From Albitalea sp966211955 (GTDB lineage: Bacteria; Pseudomonadota; Gammaproteobacteria; Burkholderiales; Burkholderiaceae_C), in NCBI GenBank assembly GCA_966211955.1, contig CBIHOF010000003.1, forward strand, positions 1 through 64,000: a stretch of DNA of 64,000 bases. The letters run 5' to 3'. This document shows, in pieces, positions 1 through 7,724 of the stretch. The first letter of the stretch is position 1. The number at the start of each line of letters is the position of its first letter. The notes below the pieces were generated by a model that saw only the letters and a list, made by a program, of their open reading frames with translations, was not told the DNA's origin and did not search any database. The translations under genes were made by a program, and so were the position numbers.

Positions 1-848
1 GGCAGCGCCTGAGCGAGGTGGCCAAGGCCGGCACGGCGCATGCGCTCACGAGCCATGACGCAGGTCAAGCGGTGGAGAAGTTCCTCGAAGCCATCGACCC
101 GCAGAAGCTTGGCAAGCACGCCGGGCCAGTCGGCGGGCAAGAGGCCAAGAAGGCCAACGGGCGCACGCTCACCGATCCGGTTGAAGCCTTCGCGACACCA
201 CTCGTGCTGATGGACACGCCCAGCACTAGCGCATTCGCCAGCGAGGCGAGCATCACGAACTTCAGCGGGCAGGACTTGAGCCTGGGGGTGCAAGGCGACA
301 TGCAGCACACGGCCGTGCACACGTATGCCGCGGTATCCGGGCAGACGACCAGCGTCTATACCAACGACGGCGGCATCCAGGTGAAGGCCGCCAACGGACC
401 CGTTAGCCTGCGCGCCCACACCGACGAGCTGCACATCCTGGCCGACCAGGACGTCACCGTTATCAGCGTGGAGGAGGAGATCCGCATCCAGGCGAACACG
501 TGCATCGAGTTGATCGCGGGGGAGTCGTCGGTGGTGCTGGAGGGTGGAGACATCACCTTCACCTGCCCGGGGACCTTCACCGCGAAGACGTCGACGCATG
601 CGTTCTTGGGTGGCTTTCAGCAACTTCACCAGGCTCGGGTCCATGTAGTCGTATTCGTCCGGGATGTTGAGCACGATCACCCGCTTGTTCAACAGTTGGC
701 GCCGGAACTTGGAAGAGAGCTTGTTCCGGTGGGTCTTTTCCATGACGAAGATGATCGGCGCTCGGCTGGCCCGTCCTCATCAAACCGCCGCATCCATTCG
801 TTGCTGCTCCGGTCGCCAAAGCGAGCCTCGCCCGCGACCGACCCATAG
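1..848 (+). CDS. vgrG: VgrG C-terminal part, 5' incomplete, with a replaced 3' end
   Basis: The frame is open from the left edge. Residues up to about position 612 read as the C-terminal region of a type VI secretion spike protein: the DUF2345-type beta-strand repeats and the family ending with a CPGTFTAK motif. VgrG trimers form the T6SS tip and carry effectors. The family normally ends soon after the CPGTFT..H.FLGG segment. Here the frame continues another 75 or so codons to a stop at 846-848, but those residues are only the antisense reading of a phosphatase fragment and an immunity-gene fragment on the other strand. The VgrG tail is therefore chimeric and probably the product of a rearrangement. 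Whether the spike still works cannot be told from this fragment. Confidence 0.8.
   Translation, partial: QRLSEVAKAGTAHALTSHDAGQAVEKFLEAIDPQKLGKHAGPVGGQEAKKANGRTLTDPVEAFATPLVLMDTPSTSAFASEASITNFSGQDLSLGVQGDMQHTAVHTYAAVSGQTTSVYTNDGGIQVKAANGPVSLRAHTDELHILADQDVTVISVEEEIRIQANTCIELIAGESSVVLEGGDITFTCPGTFTAKTSTHAFLGGFQQLHQARVHVVVFVRDVEHDHPLVQQLAPELGRELVPVGLFHDEDDRRSAGPSSSNRRIHSLLLRSPKRASPATDP
595..765 (-). pseudogene. fragment of a low-molecular-weight protein tyrosine phosphatase-like gene
   Basis: On the minus strand this stretch reads IFVMEKTHRNKLSSKF, then a segment with RVIVLNIPDEYDYMDPSLV and KLLKATQERM. This matches the C-terminal half of the small phosphotyrosine phosphatase family found next to many proteobacterial genes (typical core: VMEKTHR.KL, then a ..IPDEY.FM.P.L... 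segment). The N-terminal CX5R catalytic loop is missing, and there is no start codon or stop codon at the expected places. Both ends run directly into unrelated sequence: DUF3396-like upstream and vgrG downstream. It is a dead fragment. The family call rests on recalled motif similarity. Confidence 0.6.
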
Positions 849-1096
849 TGAAACGACTGGACCACAGGTGCGCGTGCGGTCTTCAGGACGTTGTTGACCT
901 TCACGTACAGCGGCGGCTTCGGATTTCTCTCCGCCCACCCAAGTTCGGGCCGTTCGCCCGCGCGGATCACGCAACCGCCCGTGTAGGGCAGCAGCTTGAA
1001 CCGCTCATCACCGAGTCTGCTCTTGACGACGTCAACTCCACCCAGGCGGTCCATCCACTTGGTGTCGAGCACCGTGTACCTGACTTCACTTCGAAC
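766..1096 (-). pseudogene. fragment of a DUF3396 (type VI immunity family) gene
   Basis: The minus-strand frame encodes a segment with LDTKWMDRLGGVDVV, LLPYTGGCVIRAGERPELG and, near its end, NEWMRRFDEDG. This pattern (a Leu/Gly-rich helix, a PY.GG.VI.AG.RP strand, terminal W.RRFD) is that of the C-terminal part of DUF3396 proteins, annotated as type VI immunity proteins. The N-terminal part is absent: a stop codon at 1097-1099 lies just upstream, and the first start-like codon (GTG at 1072) lies inside the domain. Downstream the frame runs without a stop into the phosphatase fragment. It looks like a decayed immunity gene left behind in a vgrG effector island. Confidence 0.5.
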
Positions 1097-1440
1097 TCAC
1101 TGGGCCAGGCAGGACATTCAAGACGCCTATCCCGAGGACTTCAAAGCGATGCAGAACCCCGTCTTCGGCAATCTCGACCGCGTTCAGCGCCCTGGCGAAA
1201 TCACACAAAGCGAGTGGAACAAAAAGCCGACGGTGGGTTGGGCCGACTCAATCGCGTACAACTTCAACCGAGGCATGGACTTCGCGGGATGCAACGAATA
1301 CGCAGGGATGCCGGCGAAACCTGGGCGTGGTTGCGCGGCGTGTTGCTTGGTGAGTGGGAAGACCATCAGACCGTCAGCCAGATCGTCGCCAACCCAACCA
1401 CCCCGCATTCGTCACTCCCAACCCTCCCCCAACGTGAGGC
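1097..1440 (+). pseudogene. unassigned plus-strand remnant, probably effector-related
   Basis: A plus-strand frame here encodes a protein-like stretch (QDIQDAYPEDFKAMQNPVF, then NKKPTVGWADSIAYNFNRG) with no start codon. Around position 1300 the apparent coding signal shifts frame, to GETWAWLRGVLLGEWEDHQ, and ends near 1400. The second piece reminds me of linkers in polymorphic toxins, but I do not recognise a family. From about 1440 to 1638 I see no gene, only a short inverted repeat (1486-1493 with 1510-1517). Position next to vgrG and an immunity remnant suggests a broken effector gene. This is inference. Confidence 0.3.
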
Positions 1441-1638
1441 TCCCACGCATCACGCACCCTCGTGCGACGACTGTATGATCCGCGCGCTTGCGGCTCTCGC
1501 GCAGTCTCTCCGCAAGCCGCCTCGCCGCCCGCGCATCGCAGTCCGCGCCTGGTGAGCAGGCAACTCAACGACACACACGACCCCGCGCCGCCGACACGAT
1601 CCGCGGCGTGATCTGGCTGGCAGCACACGACGCTGGAG

Positions 1639-1660
1639 CAACTACGAATTCTCGTAGTTG
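1639..1660. promoter_or_regulatory. perfect 9-bp palindrome, candidate operator of the efflux operon
   Basis: CAACTACGA at 1639-1647 and its exact reverse complement TCGTAGTTG at 1652-1660 flank a 4-nt spacer. The site sits just upstream of the efflux adaptor gene, in the position of a repressor operator for the macAB-like operon. The regulator is not identifiable from the window. The CTACGA/TCGTAG arms are reminiscent of BlaI/CopY-type sites, but that is only a guess. Confidence 0.45.
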
Positions 1661-1671
1661 CCCGAAGCACC

Positions 1672-1687
1672 GGAGGTACGGACCATC
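1672..1687 (+). promoter_or_regulatory. ribosome binding site with possible rare ATC start codon
   Basis: GGAGG at 1672-1676 is followed 8 nt later by ATC at 1685-1687, in frame with the adaptor. No ATG, GTG or TTG lies at a proper distance from this site. The ATC is either a true rare start, a mutated ATG or a base-call error. Confidence 0.4.
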
Positions 1688-2953
1688 GACGCGAATCTGT
1701 TGAACGAACTGCGCATCGACAAGGGTGAGCGCGACGCGGAAGCGTCGGGCGCGCCGCGCTGGCTGTGGCCGGTGGTCGGGGTGGTGGTCGTGCTCGCCTT
1801 GGTGGGTGCCGGTGCCTGGTGGCTGCTGATGGGCCGCGGCATGACGGTGCAAACGGCCGAGGCCGTCGCGTCGAGCACCAGCGCCGGGCCGGCCGCGGTG
1901 CTGCAGGCCACGGGCTATGTCACGGCGCGTCGCCAGGCCACTGTCTCCACGCAGATCACGGGCACGCTCACCAAGGTGCTGATCGAGGAAGGCGACCGCG
2001 TGAAGGAAGGCCAGGTCATCGCTCGTCTGGAAGACACCTCGCTGCGCGCCGGCCTGGTGGCGGCGGAAGCGAACCTGCAGGCGTCCCTCGCTCAGGTGAA
2101 GCAGGCGCAAGCCCAGCTCGCGCAATCCGAAGCGGATGCGCGCCGACAGGCCGAGCTGGTGGCAAGCGGCATGACGACGAAGCAGGCGGCCGAGCAATCT
2201 CGCACCGCCGTCGCCAACGCCGCCGCGATGCTCGACGCGCGCCGCCGTGAATCCGATGCGGTGCGTGCGCAGCTCAACCAAGCCAAGGTCAACTTCGACT
2301 ACACCGTGGTGCGGGCGCCCTTTGCCGGCGTCGTCACCGAAAAGGCGGCGCAGGTCGGCGAGATCGTCTCGCCGCTGTCGGCCGGCGGCGGCTTCACACG
2401 CACCGGCGTGGGCACCATCGTCGACATGGATTCGCTGGAGATCGACGTGGACGTGAACGAGGCCTACATCGGCCAGGTCTCGGCCGACATGCCGGCGCAG
2501 GCGGTGCTCGATGCCTACCCGGATTGGAAGATTCCCGCGCACGTCATCGCCATCGTGCCCACGGCCGACCGTGGCAAGGCCACCGTCAAGGTGCGCATCG
2601 CGCTCGAGCAGAAGGACGGCCGCCTCGTGCCGAACATGGCGGCGCGCGTGTCCTTCCTCGGCAAGGCGCCGCCGCCTGCTTCTGCCGCCAGCGCCGCCAG
2701 CGCGCCGCAAGCCGCCGGCCCGAAGGGCGTGCTGGTGCCGCCGGCAGCCTTCGTGCAGCGCGATGGCAAGGGCATCGTCTTCGTCGTCATGGACGGCAAG
2801 GCGCAGCAACGGGCCGTCACGGCCGCGCCGCGCGACGTGGGCAACATGAAGCTGCTCACGCAAGGCGTGGCGGCCGGCGAGCGGGTGGTGCTCGCGCCGC
2901 CGGCCACGCTGCAGGACGGCGCCGCCGTGCAGGTCGACGACGCGGCCCACTGA
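1685..2953 (+). CDS. HlyD/MacA-type periplasmic adaptor of an ABC efflux system
   Basis: This is a membrane-fusion protein of about 422 residues that links an inner-membrane ABC transporter to an outer-membrane channel. A short cytoplasmic head (about residues 1-20) precedes one membrane segment (WPVVGVVVVLALVGAGAWWL). Then come a lipoyl-like half, a long Ala/Gln-rich coiled-coil hairpin with AQAQLAQSEADARRQ, a second half with VVRAPFAGVV, and a beta-barrel domain. Start choice is unusual. A strong GGAGG at 1672-1676 lies 8 nt before an ATC codon (1685) that would begin DANLLNELRID, whereas the conventional alternatives TTG 1658 (inside the palindrome) and TTG 1700 are poorly placed. It heads an operon with the ATPase and two permeases. 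The substrate is unknown. Confidence 0.85.
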   Translation: MDANLLNELRIDKGERDAEASGAPRWLWPVVGVVVVLALVGAGAWWLLMGRGMTVQTAEAVASSTSAGPAAVLQATGYVTARRQATVSTQITGTLTKVLIEEGDRVKEGQVIARLEDTSLRAGLVAAEANLQASLAQVKQAQAQLAQSEADARRQAELVASGMTTKQAAEQSRTAVANAAAMLDARRRESDAVRAQLNQAKVNFDYTVVRAPFAGVVTEKAAQVGEIVSPLSAGGGFTRTGVGTIVDMDSLEIDVDVNEAYIGQVSADMPAQAVLDAYPDWKIPAHVIAIVPTADRGKATVKVRIALEQKDGRLVPNMAARVSFLGKAPPPASAASAASAPQAAGPKGVLVPPAAFVQRDGKGIVFVVMDGKAQQRAVTAAPRDVGNMKLLTQGVAAGERVVLAPPATLQDGAAVQVDDAAH

Positions 2954-3020
2954 ACACGCTCACGACGATCCAACCCGACATCACGTCGACACGACACAAC
3001 GCAGCCAGAGAGGACGCAAC

Positions 3021-3713
3021 ATGGCCAAGCTGATCGAGATCCGAGACCTGTCCAAGGTGTACGAACGCGGCAGGCAGAAGGTGGAAGTCCTGCACAACAT
3101 CAACCTCGACGTGGAGCAAGGCGACTTCCTCGCCCTGATGGGCCCGTCGGGCTCGGGCAAGACGACGCTGCTCAACCTCATCGGCGGGCTGGACCAGCCC
3201 TCGACGGGCGGCATCGCCGTGGGCGGCCAGCGCATCGACCAACTCGGTGCGACGGCGCTCGCCAAGTGGCGCTCGGCCAAGGTGGGCTTCGTGTTCCAGT
3301 TCTACAACCTCATGCCCATGCTCTCGGCTCAGCGCAACGTGGAGTTGCCGCTGCTGCTCACCAAGCTGTCGTCGTCCGAGCGCAAGAAGCGCGCGAGCAT
3401 CGCCTTGCAGCTGGTGGGCCTGGCGGATCGCGCATCGCACAAACCCACCGAGCTGTCGGGTGGCCAGCAGCAGCGCGTGTCCATCGCCCGCGCCATCGTG
3501 TCGGACCCGACGCTCCTGGTGTGCGACGAGCCCACCGGCGACCTGGACCGCCACTCGGCCGAAGAGGTGCTGGCCCTGCTGCGCGCGCTGAACCGCGACC
3601 ACGGCAAGACCATTCTCATGGTCACCCACGACCCCAAGGCCGCGGACTACGCCAACCAGACGCTGCACCTCGACAAGGGCACGCTGGTCGAGCAGGTAGC
3701 CGCCGCCGCCTGA
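3021..3713 (+). CDS. MacB/LolD-type ABC transporter ATP-binding protein
   Basis: This 230-residue cytoplasmic ATPase is of the MacB/LolD/FtsE class. It shows Walker A GPSGSGKT (about residue 42), the Q-loop FQFYNLMP, the signature LSGGQQQRVSIARA, Walker B LLVCDEPTGDLD and a switch histidine in MVTHDP. It powers the two FtsX-like permeases encoded next. The gene starts 67 bp after the adaptor with a GAGAGGA site upstream. A gap of 10 nt to the first permease indicates one operon. Function as an efflux or lipoprotein-type mechanotransmission ATPase follows from the family. The cargo cannot be read from the sequence. Confidence 0.92.
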   Translation: MAKLIEIRDLSKVYERGRQKVEVLHNINLDVEQGDFLALMGPSGSGKTTLLNLIGGLDQPSTGGIAVGGQRIDQLGATALAKWRSAKVGFVFQFYNLMPMLSAQRNVELPLLLTKLSSSERKKRASIALQLVGLADRASHKPTELSGGQQQRVSIARAIVSDPTLLVCDEPTGDLDRHSAEEVLALLRALNRDHGKTILMVTHDPKAADYANQTLHLDKGTLVEQVAAAA

Positions 3714-3723
3714 GGAGGCACGC

Positions 3724-4890
3724 ATGAAATACCTTCACCTCGTCTGGGCCTCGCTGTTCAGGCGCAAGACGCGCACCATCCTCACGCTGGTGTCGATCAT
3801 CGCGGCCTTCCTGCTGTTCGGGCTGCTGGACGCCGTGCGCACCTCCTTTGCAGAAGCGGGCCAGAGCGCGAACGGTGCGCAGCGGCTGCAAACGGGCTCG
3901 CGGCTGTCGTTCATCCAGACGCTGCCGCAGTCGCTGCAGGCGCAGATTGCCAACGTGCCCGGCGTGAAGATGGTGACGTATGCCAACTGGTTCGGCGGCG
4001 CCTATCAAGACCCGCACAACCAGGTCTTCAGCTTTGCGGTGCCGTCAAACTATCTCGACGTGTACCCCGAGATGTCGGTGACACCGGCCGAGCGCAAGGC
4101 CTTCGACGAGACGCGCACCGGCGTGCTGGTGGGCGAGCAGCTGATGACGCGCTTCAAGTGGAAGGTGGGCGACCGTATTCCGATGCAATCGACCATCTTC
4201 CCGGACAAGTCGGGCAACAAGAACTGGACCTTCGACATCGTGGGCGTGCTGCGCTCCACCGACAAGAAGACCAGCGGCTTCTACGACCAGATGATGCTGC
4301 TGCAGTGGAAGTACTTCGACGACACCACGCCCTACAACCGCGGCACGGTGGGCTGGTACGTCACCCGCGTGAGCGACGTGAACCAGGCCGATCGCGTGGC
4401 CAAGGCGATCGACGCGATATCGGCCAACTCCGACCATGAGACGCGCACGCAGACCGAGCAGGCGGCCACCGCATCCTGGATGAAGCAGTTCGCCGACATC
4501 GGGCTCATCGTGGGCTCGATCATGGGCGCGGTGTTCTTCACGCTGCTGCTGCTCACGGGCAACACGATGGCGCAGGCCGTTCGCGAGCGCACGAGCGAGC
4601 TCGCGGTGCTCAAGACCATCGGGTTCTCCAATCTCGGCGTGCTGGCCATGGTGCTCGCCGAATCGGTGCTGCTGCTGGTCATCGGCGGCGTGGTGGGGCT
4701 TGGCATTGCCTCGGCCATCATCCCGGTGGTGAGCGCGGGCAGTGGCGGCATGCTGAACCTGCCGTCCGTCAGCGCGAACAGCTGGGTGCTCGGCTTCAGC
4801 CTGATGGCACTCATCGGCATCGCGGTGGGCGCCCTGCCCGCCATGAATGCGATGCGGCTGAACATCGTCGACGCGCTGGCCGGCCGTTGA
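3724..4890 (+). CDS. MacB/FtsX-family ABC transporter permease
   Basis: A permease of 388 residues with the usual four-helix FtsX plan. An N-terminal helix (about residues 17-35) is followed by a large periplasmic MacB-type domain (to about 250), then three C-terminal helices. The latter include the conserved segment AVRERTSELAVLKTIGFS after the second helix. An AGGAGG site lies just before the ATG. It is followed by a second permease of the same superfamily, so the transporter is probably a heterodimer rather than a MacB homodimer with a fused ATPase. Confidence 0.88.
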   Translation: MKYLHLVWASLFRRKTRTILTLVSIIAAFLLFGLLDAVRTSFAEAGQSANGAQRLQTGSRLSFIQTLPQSLQAQIANVPGVKMVTYANWFGGAYQDPHNQVFSFAVPSNYLDVYPEMSVTPAERKAFDETRTGVLVGEQLMTRFKWKVGDRIPMQSTIFPDKSGNKNWTFDIVGVLRSTDKKTSGFYDQMMLLQWKYFDDTTPYNRGTVGWYVTRVSDVNQADRVAKAIDAISANSDHETRTQTEQAATASWMKQFADIGLIVGSIMGAVFFTLLLLTGNTMAQAVRERTSELAVLKTIGFSNLGVLAMVLAESVLLLVIGGVVGLGIASAIIPVVSAGSGGMLNLPSVSANSWVLGFSLMALIGIAVGALPAMNAMRLNIVDALAGR

Positions 4891-4909
4891 GGCCACGGAG
4901 ACAACACAC

Positions 4910-6226
4910 ATGAACTTCCTCAGGAACTTGGGTCTGCTGGTGCTGCTCGTGGTGGTGCTGGCGGGGTGGGTGATGCTGCCTTGGCCGGGCGCCGTTCTGC
5001 TGGGCGTGCTGCTCGCGGCGTGGCTCTTCCTCACGCGGCGCGGCGGGCAGGCACGATCGGTGGCCAACGTGGGCATCAGTACGCTCACGCAGCGGCTCGG
5101 CTCATCGGCGGTGATCGTCGTGGGCATTGCGGGCGTGGTCGGCGTGCTGGTCGCGCTGCTTGCCATGGCCGAGGGCTACAGCCAGACGCTGCGCGCCACG
5201 GGCAGCGCGGACACGGCCATCGTGATGCGCGGTGCGTCGGCATCCGAGGTGATGTCGGGGCTCGATCACGATTCGGTCACCTTGATTCCGCAAGCACCCG
5301 GCATCGCGCGCGATGCGAAGGGCGAGCCGCTGGCATCGCCGGAGTTGGTGGTGGCGGCCAACCTGCCGATCAAGGGTGGCGGCGCGGATGAACAAGGCAG
5401 CGTGCAATTGCGCGGCGTGGGCGACCAGGCCTTCGCCGTGCGGCCACAGCTGAAGATCATCGACGGTCGGCGCTTTCAGCCGGGCCTGCGCGAGCTCATC
5501 GTCGGCAAGGGCGCCGCCAAGCAGTTCGCGGGGCTCGTGCCCGGACAGCAGATTCGCCTGGGCAGCCAGACCTGGACGGTGGCCGGCGTGTTCGCCACCG
5601 GCGACGCGATGGAATCCGAGGTGTGGGGAGACGCCACCGTGGTCGCCGACACCTATGGCCGCGGCAGCAGCCGCGCGTCGGTCACCGTGCGGCTGGCTGA
5701 CCCGAAGGCGTTCGGGCAGTTCAAGAGCGCGCTCGAAGCGAACCCGCAGCTCAAGGTGGAAGCCACCACCACGCTCGACTACTTCAGCAAGCAGTCGGAG
5801 CGCATGACGCAGGTGATCCGCATCATGGGCATCACGGTTGGCGCCATCATGGCCATCGGCGCGATGTTCGGTGCGCTGAACACGATGTTCGCGGCCGTGG
5901 CTGCGCGTGCTCGCGAGATCGCGACGCTTCGTGCCATCGGCTTCTCGGGCATCCCGGTGGTGGTGGCGGTGATGCTCGAGACCATGCTGCTCGCGCTGGC
6001 GGGCGGCATCATCGGCGGTCTGCTCGCGTGGCTGATCTTCAACGGCTACGGCGCATCAACCATGGCCGCGGGGTCGGTGGGCAAACTGAGCTTTGAGCTG
6101 AGAGTGACGCCGGAGCTGCTGTGGACGGGGCTGAAGTGGGCCTTGGCCATCGGCTTCATCGGTGGGCTGTTCCCGGCGGTTCGTGCGGCGAGGTTGCCGG
6201 TGACGACGGCGCTGCGGGAGCTTTGA
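4910..6226 (+). CDS. second MacB/FtsX-family ABC transporter permease
   Basis: A permease of 438 residues. Two N-terminal hydrophobic segments (about residues 5-45) come first, then a helix near 65-90, a periplasmic domain, and the FtsX-like C-terminal helices with AARAREIATLRAIGFSG. The extra N-terminal helix distinguishes it from its partner. It lies 19 nt after the first permease and closes the adaptor-ATPase-permease-permease operon. Shortly after the stop comes a pair of inverted repeats that could end the transcript. Confidence 0.88.
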   Translation: MNFLRNLGLLVLLVVVLAGWVMLPWPGAVLLGVLLAAWLFLTRRGGQARSVANVGISTLTQRLGSSAVIVVGIAGVVGVLVALLAMAEGYSQTLRATGSADTAIVMRGASASEVMSGLDHDSVTLIPQAPGIARDAKGEPLASPELVVAANLPIKGGGADEQGSVQLRGVGDQAFAVRPQLKIIDGRRFQPGLRELIVGKGAAKQFAGLVPGQQIRLGSQTWTVAGVFATGDAMESEVWGDATVVADTYGRGSSRASVTVRLADPKAFGQFKSALEANPQLKVEATTTLDYFSKQSERMTQVIRIMGITVGAIMAIGAMFGALNTMFAAVAARAREIATLRAIGFSGIPVVVAVMLETMLLALAGGIIGGLLAWLIFNGYGASTMAAGSVGKLSFELRVTPELLWTGLKWALAIGFIGGLFPAVRAARLPVTTALREL

Positions 6227-6254
6227 GCCGCCCCCCTTTCTCTCCTGTGGTCTT

Positions 6255-6369
6255 GCTCCCTCTCCCCCTGGGAGAGGGTTGGGGTGAGGGCGACGGCGGT
6301 GGAGCTATCAAGGCCTCCACATGCCAAGGCCCACGCCCTCACCCTAGCCCTCTCCCAGAGGGAGAGGGA
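6255..6369. repeat. inverted pair of REP-like intergenic repeats, probable bidirectional terminator
   Basis: Two copies of a CCCTCTCCC/GGGAGAGGG hairpin followed by a GGGTGAGGGC-type tail lie head to head (6255-6292 and 6334-6369). Each can fold alone and the two can also pair with each other. Related copies occur at 24387-24426 and, as fragments, near 10929 and 56025. The right copy overlaps the 3' end of the LysE-type gene and supplies its stop codon. Confidence 0.75.
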
Positions 6370-7072
6370 ACTGAAGGGTTAGCGCCACTGCGTCCACGGT
6401 GACGACGCGCGCCGCCTCGATTGCAGTGAGCGCCGCCATGCAGAGCAGCACGACACCCACCGCCTTGATCAACAGCCCGCGCGAGCGCGGGCTCGAATCG
6501 AACCACCGCGCGCCCTTGCTCGCGGCCACCGCCAGCGCTCCGTAGACAGCAGCCTGCGTCGCATTCGTCACGACGGTCAACTCGGCCACCTGCAGCCAGA
6601 AGCCGCCACGCTCGGGGTGCACGAACTGTGGCGTGACGGCGAGCGTGAAGAGATAGGCCTTCGGGTTGAGCAGGCTGGTGGCCACGGCACCGCGAAAGGC
6701 ACTGGCCGGCGTCGACCTGCCGCTCGCGTCGCCCGCGGCCGTTGAGGCGTTCTGCGTCGAAGGTGCCTGGTCTGCGTCTTGCGCGCCAGCCGACCGCAGC
6801 AGGCTCCAGCCGATCCACGCGATATAGCCCGCGCCCGCCAACATCATCAGCGTGAACAACCATGGCACCGAGCGCACGACGATGGCGATGCCGATGGCGC
6901 CCATGGTCATGTGGCACACCCCACCAACCACGATGCCTGCGACCGCGCCGAAGCCTGACCGCAAGCCACCCACCAGCGAGTTGCCGACGACGAAGGCCAT
7001 GTCCATGCCGGGCAAGGCGATGATGCCGAACACCAGCGCGAAGTACAGTGCGAGCTCGGATGGCGTGATCAT
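6344..7072 (-). CDS. LysE-family amino-acid/metabolite exporter
   Basis: About 242 residues with the LysE/RhtB topology: N-terminal ALPGMDMAFVVGNSLVGG (the family G.P.P...V...S...G pattern), a central hydrophilic loop rich in Ala/Ser (about 115-140), then LLNPKAYLFTLAVTPQF, which matches the conserved NPK segment. It should export a small metabolite across the inner membrane. The start ATG at 7072 overlaps the stop of the upstream gene by 4 nt, so the two are translationally coupled. The last 9 or so codons (LQFPLPLGEG) and the stop are contributed by a REP-like repeat. Confidence 0.85.
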   Translation of the reverse strand: MITPSELALYFALVFGIIALPGMDMAFVVGNSLVGGLRSGFGAVAGIVVGGVCHMTMGAIGIAIVVRSVPWLFTLMMLAGAGYIAWIGWSLLRSAGAQDADQAPSTQNASTAAGDASGRSTPASAFRGAVATSLLNPKAYLFTLAVTPQFVHPERGGFWLQVAELTVVTNATQAAVYGALAVAASKGARWFDSSPRSRGLLIKAVGVVLLCMAALTAIEAARVVTVDAVALTLQFPLPLGEG

Positions 7073-7632
7073 TTCGCGGCCACCCGGGTGAAGTCCATGA
7101 CCCAGTTGATCTCCCAGGTCTTGCCGTCGTCCGCCGAGAACGCCTGCTCCCAGCGTGGATGCTCGCTCTTCGTGCGCGACCAGATGTAGCGAACGATGAT
7201 GGGCTTGCCGTCGTAGGTGTCCGGGGATACGAAGATGCCGGTGTCGCCCTCGAAGCGGCCGACGACCGGTGTCGCATCCATCACCGGCGTGCGGCTGTCG
7301 ATCCAGTGGATGGTCCACAACCTGGTCTTTGGGTTGAACAGGCGCAGCGTCATCGCCACCACCCCGGGGCGGTGTGGCGTGATGTATTCGTCCTGGTTGG
7401 CGACGCCCGCGAGCACCGGCCAGCAGCGCACGCTTGCATCGAACTCTTCCCACTGCGGCGAACCGGTGAGGGCCTTGAGCATGCGGCGGTTGTGCACGGC
7501 CCAGCTGCCGTGGGCAAAGTCGAAGTCGTGGCGGCCGTCGGCCTCCACACCTTCTGCGGCGGCAGCGGTCATCGGCATCACGCCCGTGCAGAGGCAAAGG
7601 CCAAGCAATGCGGGGATGGATCGGAAGTTCAT
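7069..7632 (-). CDS. exported conserved hypothetical protein
   Basis: 187 residues. A signal peptide (about 1-29, cleavage near TAAAA-EG) is followed by a soluble domain with HDFDFAHGSWAVHNRRM, WTIHWIDSRTP and ADDGKTWEINWVMDFTR. This resembles DUF1579-type proteins with a single beta-barrel-like fold. No enzymatic motif is evident. The start at 7632 has a GAGGAG site upstream. It is the first gene of a two-gene unit with the LysE exporter, and it is divergent from a WYL regulator that probably controls it. Confidence 0.7.
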   Translation of the reverse strand: MNFRSIPALLGLCLCTGVMPMTAAAAEGVEADGRHDFDFAHGSWAVHNRRMLKALTGSPQWEEFDASVRCWPVLAGVANQDEYITPHRPGVVAMTLRLFNPKTRLWTIHWIDSRTPVMDATPVVGRFEGDTGIFVSPDTYDGKPIIVRYIWSRTKSEHPRWEQAFSADDGKTWEINWVMDFTRVAAK

Positions 7633-7672
7633 GGCGCGGCTCCTCGGGGTGTTGGTTGCGAAGGTCGCCACG

Positions 7673-7704
7673 ATAGGACTGATACAGGGCAGAACCCGTC
7701 CTAT
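7673..7704. promoter_or_regulatory. candidate operator between the WYL regulator and the exported protein
   Basis: ATAGGAC (7673-7679) and its exact inverse GTCCTAT (7698-7704) are separated by 18 bp, so the arm centres are 25 bp apart. The site lies in the 92-bp divergent promoter region. It is a plausible binding site for the adjacent regulator. Confidence 0.4.
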
Positions 7705-7724
7705 ATCGAACTACACTGCGCCGC

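Noticed and set aside
1486..1517. Inverted repeat GCTTGCGG/CCGCAAGC as a terminator
   Set aside because: Loop of 16 nt, no U-tract and no clear gene ending just before it, so it was noted only in the remnant entry.
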